From: Tissierella praeacuta_A
GTDB taxonomy: Bacteria > Bacillota > Clostridia > Tissierellales > Tissierellaceae
Reading direction: 5' to 3'
NCBI RefSeq assembly: GCF_040396155.1
Contig: NZ_JBEBOY010000013.1
Location: forward strand, 14,674 to 78,673
Length of the DNA: 64,000 bases
Of this stretch, positions 17,791 to 27,065 are shown piece by piece (the first letter of the stretch is position 1; each line of letters begins with the position of its first letter). Made by a program: the position numbers and the translations under genes. The notes beneath the pieces were generated by a model. That model was not told the DNA's origin, made no database searches, and saw nothing but the letters and a program-made list of their open reading frames with translations.

Positions 17791-18768
17791 ATGAAGAATA
17801 AAATAAGAATTGGAATAGTAGGATATGGAAATCTTGGTCATGGAGTTGAATTAGCCATTAATCAGAACACAGACATGGAACTCATAGGAATATTTACTAG
17901 AAGAGATCCTAATATATTAGATACAAAGTCCAAGGTAATACATATATCCAATATATTAGATTTTAAGGATAGAATTGATGTAATGATTCTTTGTGGTGGA
18001 TCTGCGAAGGATTTAGATGAACAATGTCCTATGGTGGCAGAACATTTTAATACAGTAGATAGTTTTGATAATCATGGGCGGATTCCTGAATACTTTGAAA
18101 AGGTAAATAATATAGCATTAAACTCCAATAAATTAAGCCTTATATCTACTGGTTGGGATCCGGGACTTTTCTCTCTTAATAGATTATTAGGTCAAGCAAT
18201 TTTACCTAGTGGAAAGGATTATACTTTTTGGGGTGAAGGAATAAGCCAAGGACACTCTGATGCAATTAGAAGAATAGAAGGTGTAAAAAATGGAGTTCAA
18301 TATACTGTACCTGTTAAAGAAGTTTTAGATAAGGTTAGAAATTGTGAAGATATAAATATCCCATCTTGTGAAAGGCATAAGAGGGTCTGCTATGTAGCAT
18401 GTGAAGAGAATGGGAATCGTGATAGAATTGAGAAAGAAATAAAAACTATGCCAAATTATTTTGCAGAATATAACACTACTGTACATTTTATTTCGGAAGA
18501 AGAATTAAAGGAAAAACATAATAAGATGCCTCATGGTGGGTTTGTCATTAGAACGGGAAATACTGGATTAGGTACTAAACAAAAGATGGAGTTTAATTTA
18601 AATCTTGAAAGCAATCCAGAATTTACTTCATCAGTTTTAACTGCTTATGCTAGGGCTGTTCATAGAATGGCTTCTGAAGGGAAAGTAGGGGCAATAACCA
18701 TATTTGATATTCCACTAGCATATTTATCTTCTAAAACAGGAGAGGAATTGAGAAAGGAATTATTATAG
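17791..18768 (+). CDS. ddh: meso-Diaminopimelate D-dehydrogenase
   Basis: A 325-aa NADP-dependent enzyme that aminates tetrahydrodipicolinate directly to meso-DAP, a one-step route to lysine and peptidoglycan. Signatures: GIVGYGNLGHGVELAI nucleotide loop, FTRRDP, ILCGGSAKDL, VDSFDNHGRIPEYF, STGWDPGLFSLNR, FWGEGISQGHSDAIRRI and HGGFVIRTG. The ATG at 17791 is chosen because GGAGGTG (17780-17786) lies 4 nt upstream. A TATAAT box is at 17754. Monocistronic, ended by a strong hairpin. Confidence 0.96.
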   Translation: MKNKIRIGIVGYGNLGHGVELAINQNTDMELIGIFTRRDPNILDTKSKVIHISNILDFKDRIDVMILCGGSAKDLDEQCPMVAEHFNTVDSFDNHGRIPEYFEKVNNIALNSNKLSLISTGWDPGLFSLNRLLGQAILPSGKDYTFWGEGISQGHSDAIRRIEGVKNGVQYTVPVKEVLDKVRNCEDINIPSCERHKRVCYVACEENGNRDRIEKEIKTMPNYFAEYNTTVHFISEEELKEKHNKMPHGGFVIRTGNTGLGTKQKMEFNLNLESNPEFTSSVLTAYARAVHRMASEGKVGAITIFDIPLAYLSSKTGEELRKELL

Positions 18769-18804
18769 AAAACCTTATATATGTATTTCGCATAAAGATA
18801 TTTG

Positions 18805-18840
18805 AGGGCATTATCCTTTTTATGGGATAATGCCCTTAAT
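18805..18840 (+). terminator. Intrinsic terminator of ddh
   Basis: AGGGCATTATCC (18805-18816) and GGATAATGCCCT (18825-18836) form a perfect 12-bp stem with an 8-nt loop, then TAATTTTC. The reverse side is also A-rich, so it may serve the convergent gene. Confidence 0.8.
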
Positions 18841-18870
18841 TTTCATTATGTCTTTAATTTAACTATAAGT

Positions 18871-19122
18871 TTAGCCTTGTAGTCCATTTTCTTGACGTTC
18901 CATATTTTCTACAACTACATCAAATATATCTCCTAGGGAGGCACAATATTCAAGTACTTTCCATGGAGTAGCAGTATGAAAATGAATCTTTATTAAATCT
19001 TTATCACCAACAGCAAGGAGACAGTCACCTTCAATATTCTTTGTAATATATTGGTTTATTGCATCTTCTGAAAGGTCGTGACCTGCGATTAATAACTGGG
19101 TATCAAATTTGTATTCAAGCAT
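18871..19122 (-). CDS. Stand-alone FakA/YloV-like domain (kinase to dihydroxyacetone kinase type)
   Basis: An 83-aa protein. LEYKFDTQLLIAG, EGDCLLAVGDKDLIKIHFHTATPWKVLEYCASLGDI and VENMERQ match the middle domain of fatty-acid kinase FakA (YloV), including the HxHT element involved in metal binding there. The kinase (DAK2) and C-terminal DegV-partner domains are absent. AAAGGAG 8 nt before the ATG suggests it is expressed, so it is a free-standing domain rather than debris. A DegV/FakB-like gene is at 53422. Function is unknown; a regulatory or scaffold role is inference. Confidence 0.72.
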   Translation of the reverse strand: MLEYKFDTQLLIAGHDLSEDAINQYITKNIEGDCLLAVGDKDLIKIHFHTATPWKVLEYCASLGDIFDVVVENMERQENGLQG

Positions 19123-19208
19123 AATTTATTCTCCTTTTCTTTTTATTTTATAGATTTCTATTTAAAAATATTTCTATTAACTCTTACTTTAAATGACAAG
19201 GTATTTTA

Positions 19209-20003
19209 CTATTTCATGCTTTTATATCTTTCTATATTATCGTCACTTAAAAATTCATAAGCATTGTTTATTTCTTGGAATATTTTTGTTGCATCTAGTG
19301 ATTTGTTTAAATCTGGGTGATATTCCTTTGCTTTTTTTCTATATGCCAATTTAATTTCATATTTATCTGCATTATATGCAACTCCTAATAAATTACAACT
19401 TTTTTCATATTTACTTTTAAATTCTATAGTAGGATTTGCATAAGAATTTCCATAATTACTGTTTTGATAGTTTCCTCCATAGGTATTATATCCACCATAT
19501 CCACTATTTCCTCTCTGGGAATTCTGATATTCATTCCATTGTCTAAACCTTTCTTCCCATTGTCTTCTTTCTTCTTCTTGTCTTTTTTGTTGTTCTTTTC
19601 TTCTTTTTTCTTCTTCCATTCTCTTATACTTATTTCCATATTCATTAAAGGAATTGAATTGAGCTTTTCTTCCATTTATAAAATTATCTGCATGATCAAA
19701 TAGAAACTCTGTTATCATGTATTTTGTATATTTTAAATAGGATATAAACTTAGTTCCCAATATTGGAAAAATAACAAGGAATAGGATCATAAAAAATGTT
19801 ATGGGATTAAGTAATAGTGCTGGTCCTAATATCATAATTAATAGACAGCCGCCCATGGATATAAGAGCTAGAAACCCTCTTCCAACATTTATTATAATTC
19901 CTACTATAAATCCTACAATACTAATGAAAACATCAAATATTACAGAAATAATACTAGCAATGCCATATAGAATTTTACCCCAGAGTTTTTTTAGTATATT
20001 CAT
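19209..20003 (-). CDS. Membrane-anchored protein with C-terminal J domain
   Basis: A 264-aa protein. Residues ~10-100 hold three to four hydrophobic helices; ~125-155 is a strongly charged EEKRRKEQQKRQEEERRQWEE-type helix likely to be a coiled coil; ~160-190 is a Gly/Tyr/Asn-rich linker; ~200-264 is a J domain with the essential HPD in AKEYHPDLNK. J domains stimulate Hsp70 (DnaK) ATPase, so this would recruit DnaK to the membrane. It is placed 35 nt after a zinc-ribbon membrane gene on the same strand, probably one operon. Confidence 0.8.
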   Translation of the reverse strand: MNILKKLWGKILYGIASIISVIFDVFISIVGFIVGIIINVGRGFLALISMGGCLLIMILGPALLLNPITFFMILFLVIFPILGTKFISYLKYTKYMITEFLFDHADNFINGRKAQFNSFNEYGNKYKRMEEEKRRKEQQKRQEEERRQWEERFRQWNEYQNSQRGNSGYGGYNTYGGNYQNSNYGNSYANPTIEFKSKYEKSCNLLGVAYNADKYEIKLAYRKKAKEYHPDLNKSLDATKIFQEINNAYEFLSDDNIERYKSMK

Positions 20004-20038
20004 CTACCTTTAAACCTCTCTCTATTAAATTAATCATT

Positions 20039-20431
20039 TTATGTTCTTTTTTCAAACTTTTCCTTACATTTTGGACAGGTAACCATAATTCTTCCTTTTC
20101 CCTTTGGCAGTCTTAATTTTGCATTACAGTTTGGACATTTAAGATATTTATGAGTCTTATGGTCTTTCACTCTATTTTCAGTTCTTTTAAACCATGAATA
20201 AACTGGACTCATAAAAATTGCAAATTTATAGTTTTCCATTCTGCGTTTATTTATATCTTTAGAAAATATTCTAAAAATACTTATTATCAACGGAATATAA
20301 CCTAAATATAATAGTAATGAAATATTAGCTAACCTGCCAGATAGAGTTAAAAGTAAGGAAAATATTATCAATACAGTTGAGAGTTGATCTCCGCCATACC
20401 TTCCATTCATAAATTTATTTAACCAATTCAT
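20039..20431 (-). CDS. Small zinc-ribbon membrane protein
   Basis: A 130-aa protein with two adjacent hydrophobic segments (residues ~15-55) and a C-terminal zinc ribbon CPNCNAKLRLP...CPKC (two CxxC knuckles). The ATG at 20431 is preferred: AGGAG lies 7 nt upstream, while the ATG at 20437 sits almost on top of it. The gene precedes the membrane J-domain gene, and a DnaK-recruiting J protein beside a zinc-ribbon partner suggests a shared membrane quality-control role. That link is inference. Confidence 0.65.
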   Translation of the reverse strand: MNWLNKFMNGRYGGDQLSTVLIIFSLLLTLSGRLANISLLLYLGYIPLIISIFRIFSKDINKRRMENYKFAIFMSPVYSWFKRTENRVKDHKTHKYLKCPNCNAKLRLPKGKGRIMVTCPKCKEKFEKRT

Positions 20432-20604
20432 TTTCATTCTCCTAGTTTATATTTTGTTAATATCTTACTATTAATAAAAAGATATTTCAAGTATAACCAT
20501 ATGCAGTCTTAAGATAATTTATCCTTATTATATGGGATATGAATATTTTCACTATTAATATTTGGCAACTAGTGTTATATTTAAATATATAAATTAAATA
20601 GGAG

Positions 20605-21783
20605 ATGGTTTTTAACAAGATGGAAACGAAGTTGAAAAAGGCTGTAAGCATTGAAGGATTCATATGCCTAGCTATAGTTATTAGTTTTTTTACAGTGCTA
20701 GGTATGAAAATGGGTTTAATTAACTCCATAAATACATTGCTCAATACAGCTTATGATTTATTAATGCACACAGTATTTTATATAATGGCAATAGCAGTTG
20801 TTGCAGGGGCAGTAGCAAACATACTTACAGAATTTGGTGTAATTGCTTTAGCAAATAAGCTATTATCACCCTTAATGGCCCCGATTTATGGACTTCCAGG
20901 TGCAAGTGCCATGTCTGTATTTACCACTTATCTATCTGACAATGCAGCGGTATTAACCTTAGCTGATGATAAAAGGTTTTGCAGGTATTTTAAAGAATAT
21001 CAGCTTCCGGCATTGACTAATATTGGAACTTCTTTTGGTATGGGAATGATAGTAACAGTATATATGATGGGATTACCCAACCCTAATAATGAAAATTTTA
21101 TTTTAGCTGCAATAATAGGTAATATAGGAGCCATAATAGGTAGTATTGTGTCTGTTCGATTAATGCTCATTAAGACTAAGAAAATATATGGAACTTCCAG
21201 TGAAGCGGAAGAGGATAGTGAAATTAGTTATGATATATTAGAATATAGAGAGGTCAGAGAGGGTAAAATAGGAGAAAGATTGATGAATTCTATGCTTGAA
21301 GGCGGTGCATCAGGGGTTAAGGTAGGATTTGATATAATTCCTGGGGTACTTATTATTTGTTCCATAGTAATGATACTTACTAATACGATTCCAGAAACAG
21401 GAATTTATACTGGTGCTGCCTATGAAGGAGTAGGTTTTCTTCCTTGGATAGGGGAAAAAATTGGTTTTATTATTAAACCATTATTTGGATTTACTTCTTC
21501 CACAGCTATTTCTGTTCCCATAACAGCTCTTGGAGCAGCAGGAGCTGCAATAGGATTAGTACCAGCTATGGTCACTAATGGACTTGCAAGAGCCAATGAT
21601 ATTGCTGTATTTACTGCTATGTGTATGTGCTGGAGTGGATATTTAAGTACTCATGTTGCCATGATGGATGGCTTAAAGTTTAGAAATCTTACAGGTACAG
21701 CCATACTTTGTCATACTATTGGTGGAATTTGCGCAGGTATTGCTGCAAATTTAATATTTAGATTAGTGGAGATAATTTGTTAG
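20605..21783 (+). CDS. Gate-domain membrane protein (CD0519/CD1768 family)
   Basis: A 392-aa polytopic protein with about nine helices and Gate-domain features related to nucleoside transporters and spore maturation proteins SpmA/B (LLSPLMAPIYGLPGASAMSVFTTYLSDNAA, GFTSSTAISVPITALGAAGAAIGLVPAMVTNGLA). It resembles the uncharacterised CD0519/CD1768 membrane family of Clostridia. The start is uncertain: AGGAG directly abuts the ATG at 20605 and the next ATG (20620) is 15 nt away. Substrate unknown. Confidence 0.72.
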   Translation: MVFNKMETKLKKAVSIEGFICLAIVISFFTVLGMKMGLINSINTLLNTAYDLLMHTVFYIMAIAVVAGAVANILTEFGVIALANKLLSPLMAPIYGLPGASAMSVFTTYLSDNAAVLTLADDKRFCRYFKEYQLPALTNIGTSFGMGMIVTVYMMGLPNPNNENFILAAIIGNIGAIIGSIVSVRLMLIKTKKIYGTSSEAEEDSEISYDILEYREVREGKIGERLMNSMLEGGASGVKVGFDIIPGVLIICSIVMILTNTIPETGIYTGAAYEGVGFLPWIGEKIGFIIKPLFGFTSSTAISVPITALGAAGAAIGLVPAMVTNGLARANDIAVFTAMCMCWSGYLSTHVAMMDGLKFRNLTGTAILCHTIGGICAGIAANLIFRLVEIIC

Positions 21784-21874
21784 ATATAACTAGGAATTAG
21801 CAAGGGAAAAAAGGGGCTATTTTAAGAGTGAGTTTTGATTGCTTTTTAGATAGCTTCTGTTGTTAAAGAATTTT

Positions 21875-21903
21875 TTGACTTTGCTTTACATTTATAGGAT
21901 AAT
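21875..21903 (+). promoter_or_regulatory. Promoter of trkA-trkH
   Basis: TTGACT (21875-21880), 17 nt, GATAAT (21898-21903). A small hairpin CCTCTA/TAGAGG (21912-21931) lies in the leader before the trkA ATG. Confidence 0.6.
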
Positions 21904-21962
21904 AATATTCTCCTCTATTATTCTATAGAGGTATTTGGTATATTAAATATGAGGTGAAGAAC

Positions 21963-23354
21963 ATGAAAGTAATCGTAGTAGGAGCTGGTAAACTGGGATA
22001 TAAACTAGCTGAATCAATGGTATTTGAAGATATAGATGTAACAGTAATAGACAATAATCCAAAAGTAATAAATTATGTAAATGAACATTTAGATGTTCTA
22101 ACGGTTTTAGCAAATGGAATAGATACAAATGTTCTTAAAGAATTAGGTATAAATCAATATAATTTATTAGTAGCTTCAACAGATAGTGATGAAACTAATA
22201 CACTTATCTGCTCCTTAGCTAATAAATTGGGATGTAAAAAAACAATTGCACGCATTAGAAATCCTGAGTATATGCAGCAACTAGATTTTATAAAGACTGA
22301 ACTAGGAATTGATCATATAGTAAATCCAGACTTAGCAACTGCTCAAGCAATAGAGAAATATTTATTGAAGAATTATAGTTTTTATTCAGGAGAGTTTGCC
22401 AGTGGGAAAGTCAGAATGATTGATTTCAATATTGAGCATATGGAAGAATTTGTAGGTAAGAAATTAGCAGAGTTGGAAGATTTCGATAGACTGTTGATTA
22501 CAGCTGTATCTAGAGATGGAGATATAATAATTCCAGATGGCTCTACACAGTTACTAGCAAATGATACAATTCATGTTATAGGAAAAAGTGACGATATTAA
22601 TAATCTGAATAATAGATTTGTACAGGATATAACTAAAAAGGATATAGAAAGGGTAATGATACTGGGAGGCAGTAATATTGGTTTTTATCTATCTCAGAAA
22701 TTATCAAAGGCCAATATATCAGTTACATTAATAGAGAAGGATAAGGAAAAATGCCAAGAGCTATCTGAACTTCTCAGTGATGTACTTATAATACACGGAG
22801 ATGGTACAGATATTAATCTCCTAGATGAAGAAAGAATCTCTACCATGGATGCATTTGTAGGAGTAACAGGATATGATGAAGAAAATTTACTTATGGCTCT
22901 TATGGCAAAGCAATCTGGAGTCTCAAAGGCAGTTTCAAAAATTAGTAGGCAAAATTATTCAAAGATAATTGATAGATTGGGAATAGATGCTGCACTAAAT
23001 CCAATTTATATTACAGTAAGTAATATATTGAAGTATATCCGTGGTGGTAAAATAGTATCGGTTTCCCTACTAATAGGTGGAGATGGAGAAGTAACAGAAA
23101 TAATTATTGGAAAAGATTTGCCTATAGTTGGAAAAACATTAGAGGAATTGAAATTACCTAAGGGTATAATAATTGGAGCCATAGTTCATAATGGCAAAGT
23201 TATAATACCTAATGGTAAATCTGTTATAAATGCCAACGATAGAATAGTAGTATTCTGTTTAACAGAAGATTTACCCACTCTAAAAATATTCTTCAAATCG
23301 TATAAGGGAGGGGTATTAAGTGAATTATGGCATCGTACTAAGCATACTAGGTAA
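21963..23354 (+). CDS. trkA: Trk potassium uptake system regulatory protein TrkA
   Basis: A 463-aa cytosolic protein made of two tandem RCK units. The first NAD(H)-binding loop is VVGAGKLGYKLAES and the second is MILGGSNIGFYLSQK; each is followed by a TrkA-C domain ending in a GD..IV/IHV motif. It gates the TrkH channel subunit. The ATG at 21963 has GAGGTG 6 nt upstream. Its end overlaps trkH by 35 nt, so both are made together. Confidence 0.95.
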   Translation: MKVIVVGAGKLGYKLAESMVFEDIDVTVIDNNPKVINYVNEHLDVLTVLANGIDTNVLKELGINQYNLLVASTDSDETNTLICSLANKLGCKKTIARIRNPEYMQQLDFIKTELGIDHIVNPDLATAQAIEKYLLKNYSFYSGEFASGKVRMIDFNIEHMEEFVGKKLAELEDFDRLLITAVSRDGDIIIPDGSTQLLANDTIHVIGKSDDINNLNNRFVQDITKKDIERVMILGGSNIGFYLSQKLSKANISVTLIEKDKEKCQELSELLSDVLIIHGDGTDINLLDEERISTMDAFVGVTGYDEENLLMALMAKQSGVSKAVSKISRQNYSKIIDRLGIDAALNPIYITVSNILKYIRGGKIVSVSLLIGGDGEVTEIIIGKDLPIVGKTLEELKLPKGIIIGAIVHNGKVIIPNGKSVINANDRIVVFCLTEDLPTLKIFFKSYKGGVLSELWHRTKHTR

Positions 23355-24768
23355 TATACTAATGTTAGAAGCAGTGTTAATGCTTCCTTCTTTGTTTATA
23401 TCTTTATATACAAATCAGAATGATACACTTGCATTTTTGATAACTATATTGATAACAGGCATACTAGGACTAATTTTAACTAGAAGTAAAAACCCTGATA
23501 GACATATAAATGCAAAGGAAGGTTTAGCAATTGTTTCCTTAGGATGGGTAATTATATCTTTACTTGGAGCTCTACCTTTATATATTTCAAGAAGTACACC
23601 TACCTATATAGATGCATTTTTTGAAATAGTATCAGGATTTACAACTACTGGTGCAACAGTAATAGCAAATGTAGAAATATTGCCAATGGGGATTTTATTT
23701 TGGCGTTCTTTTACCCATTGGATAGGTGGTATGGGGATATTGGTTTTTACTTTATCATTATTGCCAGCCCTTGGAATAGGAGGATTTCAAATATTTAAGG
23801 CAGAAAGTCCAGGTCCTATTGCAGGAAAAATAGCACCTAGAATAAGAGATACAGCTAAAATACTATATACAACATATTTTACTATTACTATATTTCAGGT
23901 TATATTATTAAAAATTGGAGGAATGTCTTTATTTGATTCTTTAGTATATACTTTTGGAACAGTTGGTACAGGAGGATTTGCCACTAAAAATGCCAGTGTA
24001 GGTGCTTATAATAGTACCTATATTCATCTTGTAATAGGAAGTTTTATGGTACTTTCAGGAGTTAACTTTTCTTTATATTATTCTTTATTTAAAGGAAAAA
24101 TAAGATATGTATTTAAGGATGAAGAGCTAAGGCTTTATTTTGCAATTGTTTTTCTAGCAGTAACTGCAATTGCTCTTAACTTATTTAAGACTAGTTATAG
24201 TAATATAGGTCTAGCCTTTAGAGATTCTTTTTTTCAAGTTGGATCTATTATGACAACCACTGGATATTCTACAGCTAATTTTGATATATGGCCAACATTT
24301 AGTAAGGGGATTTTACTACTTCTCATGTTTATAGGTGGAAGTGCAGGTTCTACAGCAGGAGGAATGAAAGTCATTAGAATACTAATTATATTAAAATTAA
24401 TCAAGAGAGAAATACTAAAGATGTTTCATCCTAGAGCAATTATTCCAGTTAAGCTTAATGATAAAGTATTACCTAATGAAACTATAGCAAGTATAAATAG
24501 TTTTGCTGGATTATATGTGTTTATATTTGTATTATCTACTATTTTAATTTCCTTAGAAGGAGTAGATTTAGAATCGGCAATTAGTTCAGTAGCTGCAACA
24601 TTGGGGAATATTGGTCCGGGATTGGGATTTGTGGGACCTACTAGTACATTTAATGGATATAGTCAAATTTCAAAGGCGTTTTTCTCCTTACTAATGCTTT
24701 TAGGCAGACTTGAACTATTTACAATAATAGCATTATTTGCACCAAAGAACTGGAGAAAGGAAATATAG
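23320..24768 (+). CDS. trkH: Trk potassium uptake system membrane subunit TrkH
   Basis: A 482-aa K+ channel-like transporter. The four P-loop filter segments are visible: SGFTTTGATV, GTVGTGGFAT, TTTGYSTANFD and ATLGNIGPGLG. The GTG start (23320) has GGGAGGGG upstream and lies inside the trkA 3' end. It imports K+ (or Na+/K+) under control of TrkA. Confidence 0.95.
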   Translation: MNYGIVLSILGNILMLEAVLMLPSLFISLYTNQNDTLAFLITILITGILGLILTRSKNPDRHINAKEGLAIVSLGWVIISLLGALPLYISRSTPTYIDAFFEIVSGFTTTGATVIANVEILPMGILFWRSFTHWIGGMGILVFTLSLLPALGIGGFQIFKAESPGPIAGKIAPRIRDTAKILYTTYFTITIFQVILLKIGGMSLFDSLVYTFGTVGTGGFATKNASVGAYNSTYIHLVIGSFMVLSGVNFSLYYSLFKGKIRYVFKDEELRLYFAIVFLAVTAIALNLFKTSYSNIGLAFRDSFFQVGSIMTTTGYSTANFDIWPTFSKGILLLLMFIGGSAGSTAGGMKVIRILIILKLIKREILKMFHPRAIIPVKLNDKVLPNETIASINSFAGLYVFIFVLSTILISLEGVDLESAISSVAATLGNIGPGLGFVGPTSTFNGYSQISKAFFSLLMLLGRLELFTIIALFAPKNWRKEI

Positions 24769-24793
24769 TAATTGGAGATAGAGGGGAATATCA

Positions 24794-25255
24794 ATGGAGA
24801 ATATTGAAATAAAAAAATTAGGCTGCGATAATGAAATTCCTTATGATCTTCTTCTTTTAGCAGACCCGTCTATTGAAATAATTAATGATTATCTACATAG
24901 AGGAAACTGCTATCTTGCTTATATCGAGGAGAAAATTGTTGGAGTTTATGTAATAATAAGGACAAGACCTATGACTTTTGAACTTGTAAATATTGCGGTT
25001 GACGAAGCATATCAAGGTAAAGGAATCGGAAAGGCATTATTATTTAACGCTATAGATAATGCAAGAGAACTTAAAGGAAAGATTTTAGAAGTTGGAACAG
25101 GAAATTCAAGTATATCTCAATTGACACTTTATCAAAAATGTGGATTTCGTATAACTGGTGTAGATAGGAATTTTTTTAGAAAGCATTATAAAGATAAGAT
25201 TATAGAAAATGGTATTGAATGTATTGATATGATTAGATTAAGTATGAACTTATAA
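24794..25255 (+). CDS. GNAT family N-acetyltransferase
   Basis: A 153-aa protein with the acetyl-CoA binding motif A VNIAVDEAYQGKGIGKALLFNAI and motif B YQKCGFRITG. The length matches a single GNAT domain. It sits 25 nt after trkH with its own GAGGGG ribosome binding site; the substrate is not predictable. Confidence 0.85.
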   Translation: MENIEIKKLGCDNEIPYDLLLLADPSIEIINDYLHRGNCYLAYIEEKIVGVYVIIRTRPMTFELVNIAVDEAYQGKGIGKALLFNAIDNARELKGKILEVGTGNSSISQLTLYQKCGFRITGVDRNFFRKHYKDKIIENGIECIDMIRLSMNL

Positions 25256-25288
25256 AATACATAGTTTTCTTATATAACGATTTATAAA

Positions 25289-25545
25289 ATGTATAAGGGA
25301 TTTGTAGTAGAAGACGACTAAAAAATTTTGAATCTTATTAAAGATAAATTAGAGGGATATAACTATACTGTAGTTACAGTAAAGGATTATTCCAATATAA
25401 AAGGAGAATTCATAGAAGAGAATCCATAAATCTTACAAGACTTAGAAGGAAATTAGAAGAGATAGGTATAAATAACAGTATCCAAACAAAAAGGGGACAA
25501 GGATATTCTATGATAAAGACATGGAATTATATAGGTTTAAATTGA
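25289..25545 (+). pseudogene. Remnant of an OmpR-family response regulator (nonsense codon plus internal deletion)
   Basis: From the ATG at 25289 the reading MYKGFVVEDD-stop-KILNLIKDKLEGYNYTV is the start of a receiver domain, with TAA where a Glu codon is usual after the acidic pair. The receiver then breaks off after FIEENP, and a different frame resumes with NLTRLRRKLEEIG...TKRGQGYSMI, the end of an OmpR winged helix. About 150 residues are missing between. A two-component regulator therefore once stood directly before the MacA/MacB-type exporter genes, where such regulators often control export. Confidence 0.75.
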
Positions 25546-25725
25546 ATCTAACAGTATTGTAAGATATATTCTTGACTTGAAAGGAAAATCAATATGACAA
25601 CCCTTACTTGTTTTTATATAATATAGATAAGGATTAAATAAAATTAAATGCAGTATTCTTAATTTAAATTTCGTTATATCTAATGACATATTATTTGGGG
25701 TTAAGGCATTAAAGGAGGAAAATAT

Positions 25726-25791
25726 ATGAAAAAGCAGTGATATTTACTGCATCTATAGGTAGGATCATTAATAGCAAGATATATACATAAC
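25726..25791 (+). pseudogene. Short remnant reading MKKAVIFTASIG after one-base correction
   Basis: A strong AAAGGAGGA (25711-25719) precedes an ATG at 25726 that stops after four codons. Adding one A to the AAAAA run gives MKKAVIFTASIGRIINSKIYT before a stop. This resembles the start of UgtP/MGDG-synthase-type glycosyltransferases, but only ~12 residues are informative. Probably debris of a deleted gene between the regulator remnant and the exporter. Confidence 0.35.
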
Positions 25792-25822
25792 ATTAATCAA
25801 ATTTTTAGATAAAAAGGGGGAT

Positions 25823-27064
25823 ATGTCGGTGAAGAAAAAGAAATTTATTATTGTAGCAGGAATAGTTATTATACTAGGAGCAGTTGTAGGAATAAAAACG
25901 CTAACTAAAGGTCAAAAAGTTGTTCAGGCAATGGCACAGACTACAGCAGTTAAAAAGGAGGATATCGAATCTCATATTCAGTCTACTGGAAAAATATTTT
26001 CTATGGACAAAAGAGATGTTGTATCTGACGTAGAAGAGAAGATTGAAAAGATGTATGTGCAAAAAGGTGACAAAGTTGAAAAAGGCCAAATATTAATGAA
26101 ATTAGAGGAAACAAATATTCAATATAAAATTAAGGATGCAAAGCTAAGACTCTCTATGGAACAGGAGAATCTAAGACAATTAGAAAGAGAAGGAAATACT
26201 GAACTTGAAATTAATTTGTCTAATGCAAAAATAAAATATGACGATGCTAAAAATACATATGAGAGAAATAAGGAATTATATGAAGGAAGTGTAATTTCAA
26301 AAGTAGATTTAGACAAATCAAAGGATGAGATGGATCAAGCTTATAATGATTATACTTTAGCTGAGGAGAGACTAAAAAATTCTAATCATGAAAATGAGAT
26401 ATCTGTTCAGAAACAAAAGATAGAATTAGCTAAGTTAGAAGTAGAAAAACTAGAAAAAGATTTAGGAAAATACACAATAAAGAGCCCTATTACTGGAACT
26501 ATTGTAGATACTAATATTTCAGAAAGTGGTATTATAGAGTCCCATATAACTTTAATGTCTATTCAAGACATAGATCATTTAGAAATCATAGTAGATATGA
26601 ATGAATATGATGCAAGTAAAATAGAAGTGGGAGATAGTGTAAAGATTACAGGAGATTCTTTTGAGGGTAAGGTATATCAAGGGAAAGTTAAATACGTAGG
26701 TTCCATTGCAAAGCAAGTAGATGGAAGTCAGGGAAAAGAAAGTATAGTGGAAATAAAAATTGATATTGAAAATACTGATGAATTTTTAAAACCAGGTTTT
26801 TCAGCAAAGGTAGATATTTTAACAGAGAAAAAAGAAGGCGCACTGACAGTTCCTTATGAAGCAATATTTACTAAAAAGGGTGGAGTAAAGGTAATCTTTA
26901 CTGTAGAAGATGGAAAAATAAAGGAAAATGAAATACAAACAGGAGTAGAGAGTGATTTCTCTTTAGAAATCATAGGAAATGTGAAAGAGAATGATGAGGT
27001 GATCTTAAATCCAACGGAGGCAACAGTGGATGGAGATGAGGTCATGACAAATAAGGTGATGTAA
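25823..27064 (+). CDS. MacA-like periplasmic adaptor/HlyD-family exporter subunit
   Basis: A 413-aa protein with one N-terminal membrane anchor (residues ~8-24, IIVAGIVIILGAVVGI), a lipoyl-like half (EEKIEKMYVQKGDKVEKGQ), a long coiled-coil hairpin (~100-220), the returning half (YTIKSPITGTIVDTNISESG) and beta-barrel domains. In Gram-positive bacteria such proteins work with MacB-type ABC transporters for peptides or antibiotics. The ATG at 25823 is close to GGGGG (2 nt); a GTG at 25829 is spaced better (8 nt). It overlaps or abuts the ATPase gene with one base between, clearly one operon. Confidence 0.88.
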   Translation: MSVKKKKFIIVAGIVIILGAVVGIKTLTKGQKVVQAMAQTTAVKKEDIESHIQSTGKIFSMDKRDVVSDVEEKIEKMYVQKGDKVEKGQILMKLEETNIQYKIKDAKLRLSMEQENLRQLEREGNTELEINLSNAKIKYDDAKNTYERNKELYEGSVISKVDLDKSKDEMDQAYNDYTLAEERLKNSNHENEISVQKQKIELAKLEVEKLEKDLGKYTIKSPITGTIVDTNISESGIIESHITLMSIQDIDHLEIIVDMNEYDASKIEVGDSVKITGDSFEGKVYQGKVKYVGSIAKQVDGSQGKESIVEIKIDIENTDEFLKPGFSAKVDILTEKKEGALTVPYEAIFTKKGGVKVIFTVEDGKIKENEIQTGVESDFSLEIIGNVKENDEVILNPTEATVDGDEVMTNKVM

Positions 27065-27065
27065 T

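Noticed and set aside
19424..20013. Extra frames on both strands across the J-domain gene
   Set aside because: Low-complexity shadows of the Glu/Lys/Arg-rich and hydrophobic regions; no RBS or homology.
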